From: Hymenobacter gelipurpurascens
GTDB lineage: Bacteria > Bacteroidota > Bacteroidia > Cytophagales > Hymenobacteraceae
Assembly: GCF_900187375.1 (NCBI RefSeq)
Contig: NZ_FYEW01000001.1
Coordinates: forward strand, 434,001-498,000
Length of the DNA: 64,000 nucleotides
Direction of reading: 5' to 3'
The translations under genes and the position numbers were made by a program. Of the stretch, positions 9,388 to 18,257 are shown one piece after another; the stretch's first letter is position 1, and each line of letters starts with the position of its first letter. The notes beneath the pieces were generated by a model that made no database searches, was not told the origin of the DNA, and saw only the letters and a program-made list of their open reading frames with translations.

Positions 9388-10412
9388 TTGATGAAAAAGC
9401 TATTTCAGCAGTTCCCGCCGGCCTACTTCGCGCTGGTGATGTCCACCGGAATCATTTCACTGGCCGCTGATGGACTGCAGCTTACTGCCGTTGCGGAGGG
9501 GTTATTTTATCTGAATCTGGTGCTTTATCCGCTGTTTCTGCTGCTGTTGTTGCTGCGGACCGTAACGGCATTTGAGGGGCTGCGCACCGAGCTGACTTCG
9601 CACAAGAAAGGGCCTCTTTTTCTGGCGTTTGTGCCAGCTACGTGCCTGCTCGGCAACCAGCTCGTGCAGCTACGGCAACAGACTGGCCTAGGCAATGCGC
9701 TGTGGGTGTTGGCGGCCGTTTCCTGGGTGGTGCTGCTCTACAGCTTTCTGTTTGGCGTGAGTGTGGGCGAGGAAAAGCCAGATCTGGAAAAGGGCTTTAA
9801 TAGCGGCTGGCTGTTGCTGGTGGTAGCCACGGAAGCGCTGGCCGTGCTCGGCGCCAAGCTGCTGCCAAGCTGGAACATAGCGCCCGAAATAAGCGCGTTT
9901 GGTTTGCTAAGCCTGTTTCTGCTTGGTGGCTTGCTCTACGTGGTGCTCATTACGCTGCTGGTCTATCGGCTTACCTTCAAGCCCTTGGGCGAGGAAGAGG
10001 TAGGCGCTGCCTACTGGATAAGTGTGGGTGCCAGCGCCATTGCGGTACTGGCCGGCGCCAGCATAGCTACTGGCCTAGAGCAACACCAAGGCTGCCCGAT
10101 TTGCTGCCCTTCGTAAAGGGAACCAGCCTGCTTTTCTGGGCTGTGAGCACATGGTGGGTCCCGTTGGTAGCGGGCTTGTGCCTCTGGAACCACCTGAAAA
10201 CCCGCCCAGCCTTCACCTACGCACCCACTTATTGGAGCATGGTGTTCCCGCTGGGCATGTACACCGCCGCAACCCTGCGGCTTTCCGAAGCGCTCAAACT
10301 GCCGCAGCTGCGGGTTATACCAGCCTACTTCATCTACATTGCCCTGCTCGCCTGGCTCCTGACGTTCGGCGGCATGCTCTACCATTTTGCCACGGCTTCC
10401 GCGAAGAAGTAG
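9388..10412 (+). pseudogene. TDT-family tellurite-resistance/C4-dicarboxylate transporter, frameshifted
   Basis: Two overlapping reading frames together encode one transporter of the TDT family (TehA/malic acid permease type). The first (9388-10116) carries the start and about six to seven membrane segments and ends in an unrelated short tail at TAA 10114. The second frame, open through about 10060-10412, continues the family sequence with [10 protein letters not shown], then [18 protein letters not shown] and [10 protein letters not shown]. The frame moves by one base between about 10060 and 10100, as expected from loss of one base. No slippery heptamer or homopolymer lies there, so programmed slippage is unlikely. 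The two possibilities are a real null mutation or a sequencing error. Confidence 0.85.
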
Positions 10413-10428
10413 AATGCTCTAGTATGGA

Positions 10429-10524
10429 CGTCATGCTGAGCGCAGCCGAAGCATCTCGCGTGCTGAGGTTGGGCTAGTAACTCAACGATTCGAGCGAGAT
10501 GCTTCGACTGCGCTCAGCATGACG
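10429..10524. repeat. Palindromic intergenic repeat, family A copy 1
   Basis: Inverted arms start CGTCATGCTGAGCGCAG and close CTGCGCTCAGCATGACG, extending inward through GAAGCATCTCGC to about 30 bp with few mismatches. The loop contains GTGCTGAGGTTGGG and TAGTAACTCAA, which are shared with the copy at 63105. Confidence 0.9.
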
Positions 10525-10549
10525 GCCTTTTAGGCACTGTCTACACAGC

Positions 10550-11005
10550 CTAGGCCACTACCAGCGCCTGCGGAGCGGCCTGCTTAATGCGGGCCAGTAG
10601 CCAGGCCACCTGGCGTTTGGTTTCGGCTTGGAACTCGCTGCAGGCTGCTTCCAGCTCTTTGTCGCGGAGGCCTAAGGCGGCGTTGCCGAGGATGTCCCAG
10701 CAAAGCTCCACCTCATTGGCCAGCAGCCACAAGTCGTGCAGGTCGCGGAGTAGGGCCAGGCTGCCGCTGCGGGGCTGGCTGAACAGCACCTTCTCCATTT
10801 CGTTGGGTTCGTCGCTTTTGTCGGCGGAATAGCGCACCAGAAACGGCTGCATTTTCCCGTGGTGGCGCACCGACCAGGCTGAGAGTTTCATGCACGTCTG
10901 TTCAATATCGGGCTCGTCTTTATGATGACGCGCCACTTTCTCAAGGGCCTCGGCCAGCTGCTTCTCGCTGTTCTCAACCAGACCCAGGTAGTTTCCTAGC
11001 TTCAT
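10550..11005 (-). CDS. Small helical protein linked to the molybdopterin oxidoreductase
   Basis: A 151-residue protein of unknown family, predicted almost all helical, soluble and without a signal peptide. Charged and hydrophobic residues alternate, and there are several His and Glu residues (VARHHKDEPDIEQ, SVRHHGKMQPF) plus Cys in CWDILG. It begins 12 bases after the oxidoreductase stop, so the two are almost surely one operon. Possible roles are a maturation chaperone of the NarJ/TorD kind or a helical-bundle accessory subunit; no signature settles this. Confidence 0.7.
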   Translation of the reverse strand: MKLGNYLGLVENSEKQLAEALEKVARHHKDEPDIEQTCMKLSAWSVRHHGKMQPFLVRYSADKSDEPNEMEKVLFSQPRSGSLALLRDLHDLWLLANEVELCWDILGNAALGLRDKELEAACSEFQAETKRQVAWLLARIKQAAPQALVVA

Positions 11006-11017
11006 GGTATGTAGGGG

Positions 11018-13309
11018 TTAGGGTTTGCGAATCCGGACGGCGGCGTATTTGAAGTGCGGCTGCTTGCTGATGGGGTCCCACTCCGTGATGGTCAGTTCAT
11101 TGGCTGCCCTGAGCCGGTCGTCTTTATCCCAGTAGCCGTAGTGAAAGGGCATAAACACCAGCCCTGGCTCTATGCCCCCAATGCGGGCCGGCTCCACTGC
11201 CTTGCCGCGTCGAGACTCTACTTCTACAAGTTCGCCTTCCGCAATACCATAGCGCGCGGCATCCTCCTCCGATAGCTGCACAAAGCCCTCCGGCGCAGCC
11301 TCATTTAAAGCCCGGGAGCGGCCCGTTTTGGTGCGCGTATGGAAGTGGTACACCACCCGGCCGGTGGTAAACCACAGCGGGTAGGCCTCGTCGGGCTGTT
11401 CATGGGGTGGCTCGTAATCCGTGGCTTTTATGAAGGCCTTGCCTTTGGGGTCGTTGGCCTTGTAGGCCTCTGCCTGAACCTCGGTGCCCGTTTCCAGGTC
11501 GTAGCCGTAGGTTTCGCAGTATTCGGGCTGGGTATTGAAGATGTGGTCGGGGTAGAGGTGCTCGGCGCCGTTGGGGTACTGCTCGTTGCAGGGCCACTGA
11601 ATGCCGGAGCCCTCGCTGAGCTTGGCGTAGCTCATGCCCGAGTAGTCGCAGGGGCGGCCTTTGCTGCACACTTTCCAGGCCTCGAAGGCTTCTTCCGGCG
11701 TGTTCCAGCTGATGAGCGGTTGCCCGTCCTTGTTGCGGAAATCCATGCGGCGGGCGTAGTCCAGAAAGATATCGAAGTCGGAGCGAGCCTCGCCGGGCGG
11801 CAGTATAGCCTGGTAGGAAATATGAACGGTACGGTCGGTGTTGGTGAAAGTGCCCGTTTTCTCACCCCAAATGGCCGTGGGCAGCACCACATCAGCGTAT
11901 TGCGCTGTTTCGGTCAGGGAGGCATCCTGCACAATGATGAACAGGTCTTCCTTCTCCAGAATCTTGCGTAGGCGGGGCAGGTCGGGCATCGATACGGCCG
12001 GGTTGGTTGCACTGATCCAGAGGAGCTTAATGGAGCCCTGCTCGCAATAGTGCCAGAGCTGCATGGCATGCGTGGGCGGGGACCAGTGCGGAATAATATC
12101 AGGGTCGACGTTCCAGATGCGGGCCAGTTCCTGAATGTGCTCCGGGTTGCTCCAGTTGCGGAAGCCCGGCAGGTCGCCATCGGCCCCGCACTCCCGGGTG
12201 TTTTGGGAGGTTGGCTGCCCGTTCATCTGCAGAATGGCGTTTCCCTTGGAGCCAATCAGCCCCCGAATCAGGTGGATGTTATTAATCTGCACCGCCGCTG
12301 CCGTAGCCTGCATCGACTGATACACACCCTGCAGTGCCGTAGAAACCAGCGTTTTACTGGTGCCTAAGATCAGGGCTGCGGCCAGCAATTTTTCGGCGGG
12401 CACTCCCGTAAGGGCTTCTACCCGCTCAGGAGTCCACTTTTCCACGGTTTTGCGCAGCTCCTGAAAGCCCAGCGTGTGCTGCTTGATAAACTCGTGGTCG
12501 AGGTGGTCGGCCTCAATGAGCAGGTTAAGCAGGCCATTGAGTACGGCCGTGTTGGTTCCGGCGCGGGGCGCCAGGTGCACCGTGGCCTTCTCGGCGGTGA
12601 AAGTCAGGCGCGGATCAATGACCACCAGCTGAGGCGGGTTGGGCCCTGCCAGCCGATCCAGAATGCGGGCCCAGAGTACCGTTTGCTGCGAGGCCATGTT
12701 GTGGCCTACGAGCAGCACCGCTTCCGTGGTGTCGAGGTCAGTGTAAGAGCCCGGCTGCCCATCAGTCCCGAAAGAAATTTTGAGGGCTGCGGCGGCTGTG
12801 GCGGTACACAGGCGCGTATTGCCATCCATGTGCGGCGTGCCCAGGCCCGCTTTGCCGAGCACCCCCAGGGTGTAGTATTCCTCAATAAAGAGCTGGCCTG
12901 ACGTATAGAAGCCCAGCGCCCCACTAGTATGCTCCCGAATCAGGTCTTTGGAGTGCTGCACAATCAGGCTCATAGCCTCATCCCAGCTGGCTTCCTGCAG
13001 CACCCCATCGCGCCGGATCAGAGGCTTGGTGAGACGGTCGGGGCTGTGGTTGGCTACCCAGCCATGAAGGCCTTTTGGCCCCAGGCGGCCTTTGTTTACG
13101 CGGTCGGCAGCGCGGCCCCGCACCCCTACAATCCGGCCTTCCTTCACCCCAATATCCATCCCGCAGCCATTGGAGCACAGCACGCACGCTGATTGGACCC
13201 ACCGTTCGGGCTCTTCCTCCGTGTGCTCATCCACGCGCGAAGGCCACTGGCCTACGTAGCCAGTGCGTGGCCCCCAGATATCGATGATGCTGTTGCGGGT
13301 TTCTTTCAT
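11018..13309 (-). CDS. Molybdopterin oxidoreductase (nitrate reductase/formate dehydrogenase type) with altered FeS site
   Basis: A 763-residue catalytic subunit of the DMSO reductase superfamily, closest in layout to assimilatory nitrate reductases. The N-terminal FeS region has Cys42, Cys45 and Cys49, but the fourth ligand, normally in GRLCPKG, is Gly77 (GRLGPKG). The molybdenum ligand is probably Cys168 in GNTRLCTATA. The C-terminal cofactor-binding domain is present (WFTTGRVVYHFHT onward). No twin-arginine signal is seen, so it is cytoplasmic. A TTG at 13342 would add 11 residues; the ATG at 13309 is preferred. No nitrite reductase, nitrate transporter or cofactor gene is nearby, so the substrate is open. 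Confidence 0.85.
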   Translation of the reverse strand: MKETRNSIIDIWGPRTGYVGQWPSRVDEHTEEEPERWVQSACVLCSNGCGMDIGVKEGRIVGVRGRAADRVNKGRLGPKGLHGWVANHSPDRLTKPLIRRDGVLQEASWDEAMSLIVQHSKDLIREHTSGALGFYTSGQLFIEEYYTLGVLGKAGLGTPHMDGNTRLCTATAAAALKISFGTDGQPGSYTDLDTTEAVLLVGHNMASQQTVLWARILDRLAGPNPPQLVVIDPRLTFTAEKATVHLAPRAGTNTAVLNGLLNLLIEADHLDHEFIKQHTLGFQELRKTVEKWTPERVEALTGVPAEKLLAAALILGTSKTLVSTALQGVYQSMQATAAAVQINNIHLIRGLIGSKGNAILQMNGQPTSQNTRECGADGDLPGFRNWSNPEHIQELARIWNVDPDIIPHWSPPTHAMQLWHYCEQGSIKLLWISATNPAVSMPDLPRLRKILEKEDLFIIVQDASLTETAQYADVVLPTAIWGEKTGTFTNTDRTVHISYQAILPPGEARSDFDIFLDYARRMDFRNKDGQPLISWNTPEEAFEAWKVCSKGRPCDYSGMSYAKLSEGSGIQWPCNEQYPNGAEHLYPDHIFNTQPEYCETYGYDLETGTEVQAEAYKANDPKGKAFIKATDYEPPHEQPDEAYPLWFTTGRVVYHFHTRTKTGRSRALNEAAPEGFVQLSEEDAARYGIAEGELVEVESRRGKAVEPARIGGIEPGLVFMPFHYGYWDKDDRLRAANELTITEWDPISKQPHFKYAAVRIRKP

Positions 13310-13764
13310 GAGAAATAGTTTTTGGATTGAAACGAGTTTCAAGCAGGGGTGAAGGAAATGAAGCCACGGCCATTTACTTCCTCAGAAACTGTAGGCCCCT
13401 AACGCTTCCGTTCGGGTAAACTCAAGCTGTACTACGTGTGTTCGCGGAAAAATGGTAAGTCAGATAATTACTATTTTAATTTTATTTTAATCTTAATAAG
13501 TGGCTTTAGGTACTGGAATGGATGATATGGTTCAGCTTTAGAGCAATCGGCCAGACGCGGCGTGTTGGTGAATGGCATTATGAATTGCCAGGGAAGTCAG
13601 TCCAATGCAACCACTCTTTGCTGCCAATGCAGGCCTTTGTGGCACCCGAAAAAGCCAAGGCGCATTGCTGGTGACGAATTGTATAAAACTCACAAAGGGG
13701 CGGACAACTCTGTCCGCCCCTTTGTGGCTTATCTGGGTAATGTGTTGTCTGGGTAATGTGTTGC
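13310..13764. other. Intergenic region between oxidoreductase and ankyrin gene
   Basis: 455 bases with no credible gene. An A+T-rich stretch at about 13455-13505 may hold the oxidoreductase promoter, but no clear -7/-33 pair was found. A terminator lies at 13691-13726. Confidence 0.5.
13691..13726 (-). terminator. Terminator of the ankyrin gene
   Basis: Perfect 16-bp stem, CACAAAGGGGCGGACA with TGTCCGCCCCTTTGTG, four-base loop, followed on the minus strand by AGTTTTAT. It lies 38 bases after the ankyrin stop. Confidence 0.8.
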
Positions 13765-14214
13765 TTACTTAGCTTTTGCCTGAATCAGTTTTACTACATC
13801 GGCGTTGCCGCCATCTTTGGCGTTGGCCAGTACATCTTTGCCGTCTTTGTCCTTGGCTTTGGGGTTGGCGCCATTGGCCAGCAGGAACTCCACTACATCC
13901 AGGCTACCGTTGGCGGCGGCGGCCATCAGGGCAGTGGCATTAAAGCTGTCGGCTTTGTCGACCTGGGCTTTGTGCTTGATCAGGGCCTTAACTACCTCAA
14001 GATGACCGTTGCCGGCGGCAATAATTAAGAAGGTTGTAGGAAAGCCGGGCACCATTTCCACTGGGGCGTTTGCATCGGCCCCGGCAGTCAGCAGCGTTTC
14101 CACGTCAGCAGGGTTGTTTTTGACTACCGCACCGAACACTTTCTGCGTGGGCGTCTGGGCAAGCGAAACCGTAGTGGTAAGAAATAAGGCAAAAGCGAGA
14201 AGAAGTTGTTTCAT
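13765..14214 (-). CDS. Exported ankyrin-repeat protein
   Basis: A 149-residue protein with a clear signal peptide (LLLAFALFLTTTVSLAQ) followed by three to four ankyrin repeats. These show VETLLTAGADANAP, LIIAAGNGHLEVVKALIKH, ALMAAAANGSLDVVEFLLAN and a last partial repeat ending VVKLIQAKAK. Ankyrin repeats bind other proteins, and small periplasmic ankyrin proteins are common in this phylum. The partner is unknown. It is a single gene with its own terminator. Confidence 0.88.
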   Translation of the reverse strand: MKQLLLAFALFLTTTVSLAQTPTQKVFGAVVKNNPADVETLLTAGADANAPVEMVPGFPTTFLIIAAGNGHLEVVKALIKHKAQVDKADSFNATALMAAAANGSLDVVEFLLANGANPKAKDKDGKDVLANAKDGGNADVVKLIQAKAK

Positions 14215-14397
14215 GCCGAGAAGTCCAATTGGGGGGAGGTATTAACCCCAAATATAGCCTATTGACGCCGCAAAATCCTAATTTCGGATACCTCAATACC
14301 TACGCTTACAGCCAGCCTTTAGGACACGTTTTCAGGGGTGCTTGCACCAAGTCAGGTGGGTGTGCCAGCCTTTGAAATTCCACCATCAGGGAGTGGC

Positions 14398-15447
14398 CTA
14401 GGCCACCTTTTCGGCTTCGGCCTGGCGGCCCATGTGCTGGGCCATCATGCTGGCCAGAATAATCTGGAGGGCGTGGTACAGCATGAGCGGCAACAGGAGC
14501 AGCCCCGTGGCGGCCATGCCCGGAAACAAGAGGCTTGCCATTACGCTGCCGTGCACCAACGATTTCTTGGAACCACAGAACAGCGCCACGGTGCGGTCGG
14601 CCCGCGAGAAACCCAGCATACGGCTCACGGCCCATACTACGCCAAAAATCAGGAAGTACAGCACCACCATACCCAAGCCCAGCAAAGCAATATCGCGGGG
14701 CTGATAGCTGCGGAAAATACCCTCCGCAAACGACTCACAGAACGCCGTGAACACGATGAGCAGAATCACCACCTGATCGGAGATACGCAGTGAGCCTTTG
14801 TGTTGCTCGGCAAAGCTCCCGAAACGGTGGTTGAGCAATACGCCTACCACAACCGGCAAAATCACCTGCCAGAGCAAGTCGAGGCCGAGGCGCCAGAGGT
14901 TGCCGCCCTCGGCGGAGGTATTCAGGAACAGGCTGGTCCAGAGGGGCGTGAGCACAATGCCCAGCAGGCTGCTGATGCTGGCGTTGAAAATGGCCGCGGG
15001 CAGGTTGCCGCGCGCAATACTCACCATCACGACCGAGGTTGATACAGTGCTGGGCAGCGTGCACAAAAAGAACACGCTAGGCCACATATCAAGCGCCTTT
15101 CCTACAAACAAGGGCCGCAACGCCAATGCCAGCAGCGGAAACACTACAAATGTGGTAAGCTGCACCACCACATGCAGGCGCCAGTTGCGTAGGCCGGCCC
15201 GCAGCTTATCGAGGCTCAGGCGCAGTCCATAGAAAAAGAAAATAAGGGCCACGCCCGCCGTCGTGATGACTTTCCACGGAATAGGGCTAGCCTTGCTGCC
15301 CACATCCGGAATCAGGTAGGCCAGGGCTACCACGCCTATCAGGCCCAGCAAGAACCAATCGAGAAGGCCGGCGCGGCGGAGCAGGGCCAGCAGGCGATTT
15401 TCGGAAGGAGACGGAGGCGGTAGCACGGGCGGAGCGGGTTGGAGCAT
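14398..15447 (-). CDS. Bile acid:sodium symporter-like transporter
   Basis: A 349-residue integral membrane protein of the SBF-like family (bile acid:Na+ symporter superfamily) with about ten membrane segments beginning at residue 28 (LDWFLLGLIGVVALAYLIP). Typical features include GVALIFFFYGLRL and, later, FCGSKKSLVHGSVMA with LLLLPLMLYHALQIILA at the end. Bacterial members move organic anions together with Na+; the substrate here is unknown. It follows the TPR gene by nine bases on the same strand, so they probably form one transcript. The N-terminal 20 residues are proline-rich and cytoplasmic. Confidence 0.9.
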   Translation of the reverse strand: MLQPAPPVLPPPSPSENRLLALLRRAGLLDWFLLGLIGVVALAYLIPDVGSKASPIPWKVITTAGVALIFFFYGLRLSLDKLRAGLRNWRLHVVVQLTTFVVFPLLALALRPLFVGKALDMWPSVFFLCTLPSTVSTSVVMVSIARGNLPAAIFNASISSLLGIVLTPLWTSLFLNTSAEGGNLWRLGLDLLWQVILPVVVGVLLNHRFGSFAEQHKGSLRISDQVVILLIVFTAFCESFAEGIFRSYQPRDIALLGLGMVVLYFLIFGVVWAVSRMLGFSRADRTVALFCGSKKSLVHGSVMASLLFPGMAATGLLLLPLMLYHALQIILASMMAQHMGRQAEAEKVA

Positions 15448-15456
15448 AGGCGGGCG

Positions 15457-16338
15457 TTATTCGCTGATGTTGAGATTGTATTCCTTGGCCGTAGATCGAA
15501 ACAGATCAAGCTGGTTTTGCTCCTTCATGGCGCTATACAGCACCGTAAGCAGGCGGTTGCTGTCGGAGAGATACGGCGATTCCTGCTCTACGTATAGCCG
15601 GTGCGCGCTGAATAGGTTCTGCATTGCCTGCGGAAAGTCTCGGCGGAGCAGGGCCATTTTGCCGGCTCCGAAGTAGCCCTCAGGATCGTAGGGATGAAAG
15701 AAGCGCAGTTTTTCGTAGTAGGTGCGGGCGTCGTCGTCTTTGTGCTGCAGCGTTTTCACGACGGCCATATTGAGCAGGGCCAAGTTGCCTTCTGGAAAAA
15801 CAGACAACGACTTCTCGTAGTAAGCTTCCGCTTTTTTCAGGTCTTTGGTTTGCCGGTAGCAGACGGCGGCATCGTCGAGGGCTTTCACGAATTGCGGATC
15901 CCGCTTGATGGCAGTCAGGAAATGGGGCAGGGCGGCAGCGTATTGCTTTTTCACGAGTAAATCGGAGCCGGCCTGGTAGGCCACTGCGGCCGAAGCAACG
16001 GAGGAAGTAGCGTAAAATTTGGTTTGTTTCTGCTGCACCACGGCATTGCGAACCGCCGGGCAAGACTGGCCTAGCAACTCCTGGGCCTGCCGCATAGAAC
16101 CCCGAATTCCTTCTACCGTGTTCATCACCTTAGCATCAGCCCCGCCGCCCTCCTTCACGACGCTGGCAAAGGCTTGCGGCAGGCATTTTTCGAGGCGCGT
16201 CAGAGCAGAATCGGGAACGGCGGGCTGGCCTATGCAGTCGCAGGCTTTATCTGCCAGCCGTTGGGGCAAGGTAGCTTGCTGGGCCATGGCCGGTACCGTT
16301 AGCAACAGGCCTAGCAGAGGAGTAAGTAGTTTCTTCAT
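15457..16338 (-). CDS. Exported TPR-repeat protein
   Basis: A 293-residue protein starting at ATG 16338, directly before a good signal peptide (KKLLTPLLGLLLTVPAMAQ); the longer frame to 16422 adds 28 unlikely residues. The first third has conserved cysteines (ACDCIGQP, EKCLPQ, GQSCPAV), which may form disulfides. From about residue 120 there are at least three tetratricopeptide repeats, including SDLLVKKQYAAALPHFLTAI and DLKKAEAYYEKSLSVFP. It is likely a periplasmic scaffold. It precedes the SBF-like transporter by nine bases. Confidence 0.85.
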   Translation of the reverse strand: MKKLLTPLLGLLLTVPAMAQQATLPQRLADKACDCIGQPAVPDSALTRLEKCLPQAFASVVKEGGGADAKVMNTVEGIRGSMRQAQELLGQSCPAVRNAVVQQKQTKFYATSSVASAAVAYQAGSDLLVKKQYAAALPHFLTAIKRDPQFVKALDDAAVCYRQTKDLKKAEAYYEKSLSVFPEGNLALLNMAVVKTLQHKDDDARTYYEKLRFFHPYDPEGYFGAGKMALLRRDFPQAMQNLFSAHRLYVEQESPYLSDSNRLLTVLYSAMKEQNQLDLFRSTAKEYNLNISE

Positions 16339-16441
16339 ATCAGACAGAGGACAAAGAATAAGAAACAGGAAGTGCACATGAATAAAAGCTCTGCAATATC
16401 TTGGTTGAGCCGCATAAGCCAACGGTGACAGCAGATAATAA

Positions 16442-16474
16442 AAAAGGCACCCACCTTCCTGGTGAGTGCCTTTT
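16442..16474 (-). terminator. Terminator of the DUF3861 gene
   Basis: AAAAGGCAC (16442-16450) pairs with GTGCCTTTT (16466-16474), with a partly paired inner loop. Seen from the minus strand it ends in a run of T. It lies 19 bases after the stop. Confidence 0.8.
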
Positions 16475-16493
16475 GGGTAGTAGAGTGGGAAGC

Positions 16494-16802
16494 TTATTCG
16501 GCAGTAGGCCGGGGCTGAGCCTTCAGCTTTTTCACGAAATCAGCAAACGCCTGGCCTAGCTCCGCAAACAGCGGATTGTCGCGGTTGGCCAGCAGCACAT
16601 TGCCCAGCAGCTTGGCCCCCAGTGCCAACTCAGCGGCCTGCTCGTGGGGCAGAAACTGAGCGTTTTGCACACGCTGCACAATGGCAGATACATCGTCGTG
16701 GTTGGTGAAATCGAGGGAAAGCGGCTCGTGCAAGGGCTGCTCCGGCATGCTGGCCGCCACATGCTCCAACGTAATTCTATAGCGATGCTGACGCTTGCTC
16801 AT
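16494..16802 (-). CDS. DUF3861 domain protein
   Basis: A 102-residue soluble protein matching the DUF3861 family along its whole length. It shows RYRITLEHV at the start, FTNHDDVSAIVQRVQ in the middle, then ALGAKLLGNVLLANRDNPLF and a final FVKKLKAQ. The biochemical role is unknown. It is the last gene of the siderophore receptor/PepSY cluster, 55 bases after the PepSY gene, and is followed by a terminator, so it may share iron control. Confidence 0.85.
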   Translation of the reverse strand: MSKRQHRYRITLEHVAASMPEQPLHEPLSLDFTNHDDVSAIVQRVQNAQFLPHEQAAELALGAKLLGNVLLANRDNPLFAELGQAFADFVKKLKAQPRPTAE

Positions 16803-16839
16803 AATGGAAAATAAAAGGAAGTGAGAGCGTGCGTGGAGC

Positions 16840-16864
16840 GCTAGGCCACCATAGGCGCTAGGCC
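16840..16864. repeat. Tandem pair of the CTAGGCC motif
   Basis: GCGCTAGGCCAC occurs twice within 25 bases, between the PepSY and DUF3861 genes; the second copy overlaps the PepSY stop. It is a local dense example of the heptamer that recurs throughout the window. Confidence 0.7.
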
Positions 16865-18150
16865 ACGGCTCCCACCAGCTTGCGCTGCTTCTTGTTGGCT
16901 TTGCGCAGGCGGTTCAGCCACATGATGGTGCCCGTGATAGGAAATGTGAAGCCCAGCACGCACACCACCAGCGCAATAATTTTAGATGGCCAGCCGAATA
17001 CCGCGCCGGTATGCACCGGCTTAAACATGCCGCGTACCCGCTGCCCCAGGTTGCGCTGCTCATAGGTCTGCTGACTTAACACCTTGCCGGTGTACTGGTC
17101 CAGAAACATCTCATCGGTGGCGTTTTCATACACAGCCCCACGGCGCAGCGTGGCCACCTTAAAGCTGGCGCTAGCATCTTTGGGAAGCTGAAGCGAGTAG
17201 TAGACTGCCTGAGGTACCTGGCGCAGCACCAGCTGCAGCACGGCATCAGGCGATAAGCCGGGGGCGGCAGGGGCAGCCTGTGGTAGCGCCGCCACTGCTC
17301 CCGTTGGTACAGCGGAAACAGGTGGCTCGGGGCGCTGCATGGGCGAGTTGGTGATGGCGAAAATGCCCTTGTTAAACCACTCAAACGACCACGCCAGGCC
17401 AGTGAAAGCAAATACAAACAGGAACAGCGCCGAATAGAACCCCAGCACAATGTGCAGATCGTGGTTTACGCGCTTCCAGCCGCCGCTCCACTTCACCTTC
17501 ACGCGTTGCTGCAGCGCCTTGCGGGTGGCCGGCCACCACAGCACCAGGCCAGTGCCAATGATCAACAGGAACATCACCGTGCTCACGCCCACCACCAGCT
17601 TGCCGATAGGGCCGCCTACCATGCCGCGGTGCAGGGCCATCATCGTGAAGAAGAACGTTTCGCGGTAGTTCAGCTCCCCAGTTACCGCACCGGTGTACGG
17701 GTTCACAAATACTTTCGGGCCGCCGGGGCCACCTTCGCCCTTACCACCTTTTCCGCCTTTGCCTTCGGAGCGGGCAGCGACTTCCTGGGCGGGGCCTGAA
17801 GCTTTGGTTTCCCTGTGGCCTGCTGAGCTGCCTTCGCTTTTCTGGCCATCCTTCTTGCCGCCCTCGGGGCTGCTACCGGCCAGGCTGAACTCCACAGTGC
17901 GGGTGGGGTCAGTATAGATCTTTACTCCCGAGATTTTGGCGCCCGGCTTGTAGTGCGTTACGGCGCTCGAAAGGAGCGTAAGCGGCAGAGCGGGGCGCTG
18001 CTCGGGCTTCACGAAGTAGCGCTCGGGGTGCCAGGCCTGCTCCAGTTCTTTCTCAAAAACCAGCACGGCCCCCGTCAGGCACACCACGGCAATAATCAGC
18101 CCCGAAACCAGGCTCAGGTACAAGTGAATGTTACGAAAGAAGATTTTCAT
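16858..18150 (-). CDS. PepSY-associated membrane protein, probable iron uptake
   Basis: A 430-residue inner-membrane protein of the PepSY_TM family. The first membrane helix is at residues 8-30 (LYLSLVSGLIIAVVCLTGAV), with others near 190, 235 and 395. Periplasmic PepSY regions hold the usual ALHRG and FKPVHTGAVFG. Such proteins accompany TonB siderophore receptors, and some reduce ferric siderophores at the inner membrane. It lies 107 bases downstream of the receptor gene. An oddity is a Gly/Lys/Ser-rich low-complexity insert (about residues 98-145, with GKGGKGGKGEGGPGGP) in the first periplasmic part. A hairpin separates it from the receptor, so it may also have its own promoter. Confidence 0.88.
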   Translation of the reverse strand: MKIFFRNIHLYLSLVSGLIIAVVCLTGAVLVFEKELEQAWHPERYFVKPEQRPALPLTLLSSAVTHYKPGAKISGVKIYTDPTRTVEFSLAGSSPEGGKKDGQKSEGSSAGHRETKASGPAQEVAARSEGKGGKGGKGEGGPGGPKVFVNPYTGAVTGELNYRETFFFTMMALHRGMVGGPIGKLVVGVSTVMFLLIIGTGLVLWWPATRKALQQRVKVKWSGGWKRVNHDLHIVLGFYSALFLFVFAFTGLAWSFEWFNKGIFAITNSPMQRPEPPVSAVPTGAVAALPQAAPAAPGLSPDAVLQLVLRQVPQAVYYSLQLPKDASASFKVATLRRGAVYENATDEMFLDQYTGKVLSQQTYEQRNLGQRVRGMFKPVHTGAVFGWPSKIIALVVCVLGFTFPITGTIMWLNRLRKANKKQRKLVGAVA

Positions 18151-18198
18151 GGAGCAGAGAAATCAGATATCAGAACTGAGTTGCAAGTTCGCCAGAAA

Positions 18199-18234
18199 CC
18201 CAAAAAGCATCCGTTGCAGCGGGTACTTTTTGGG
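18199..18234 (-). terminator. Hairpin between receptor and PepSY gene
   Basis: CCCAAAAAG pairs with CTTTTTGGG around an imperfect GC-rich middle and is followed on the minus strand by TTTCT. It lies 24 bases after the receptor stop and may attenuate transcription rather than end it. Confidence 0.55.
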
Positions 18235-18257
18235 CTTTCTTCACTCACACAAGTCAA

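Noticed and set aside
9388..10412. Programmed -1 frameshifting in the TDT transporter
   Set aside because: No X-XXY-YYZ slippery site or downstream pseudoknot is visible between 10060 and 10116, and family members are normally one frame.
13562..13756. 64-residue frame in the oxidoreductase-ankyrin gap
   Set aside because: It covers the ankyrin terminator hairpin and has no recognisable domain.
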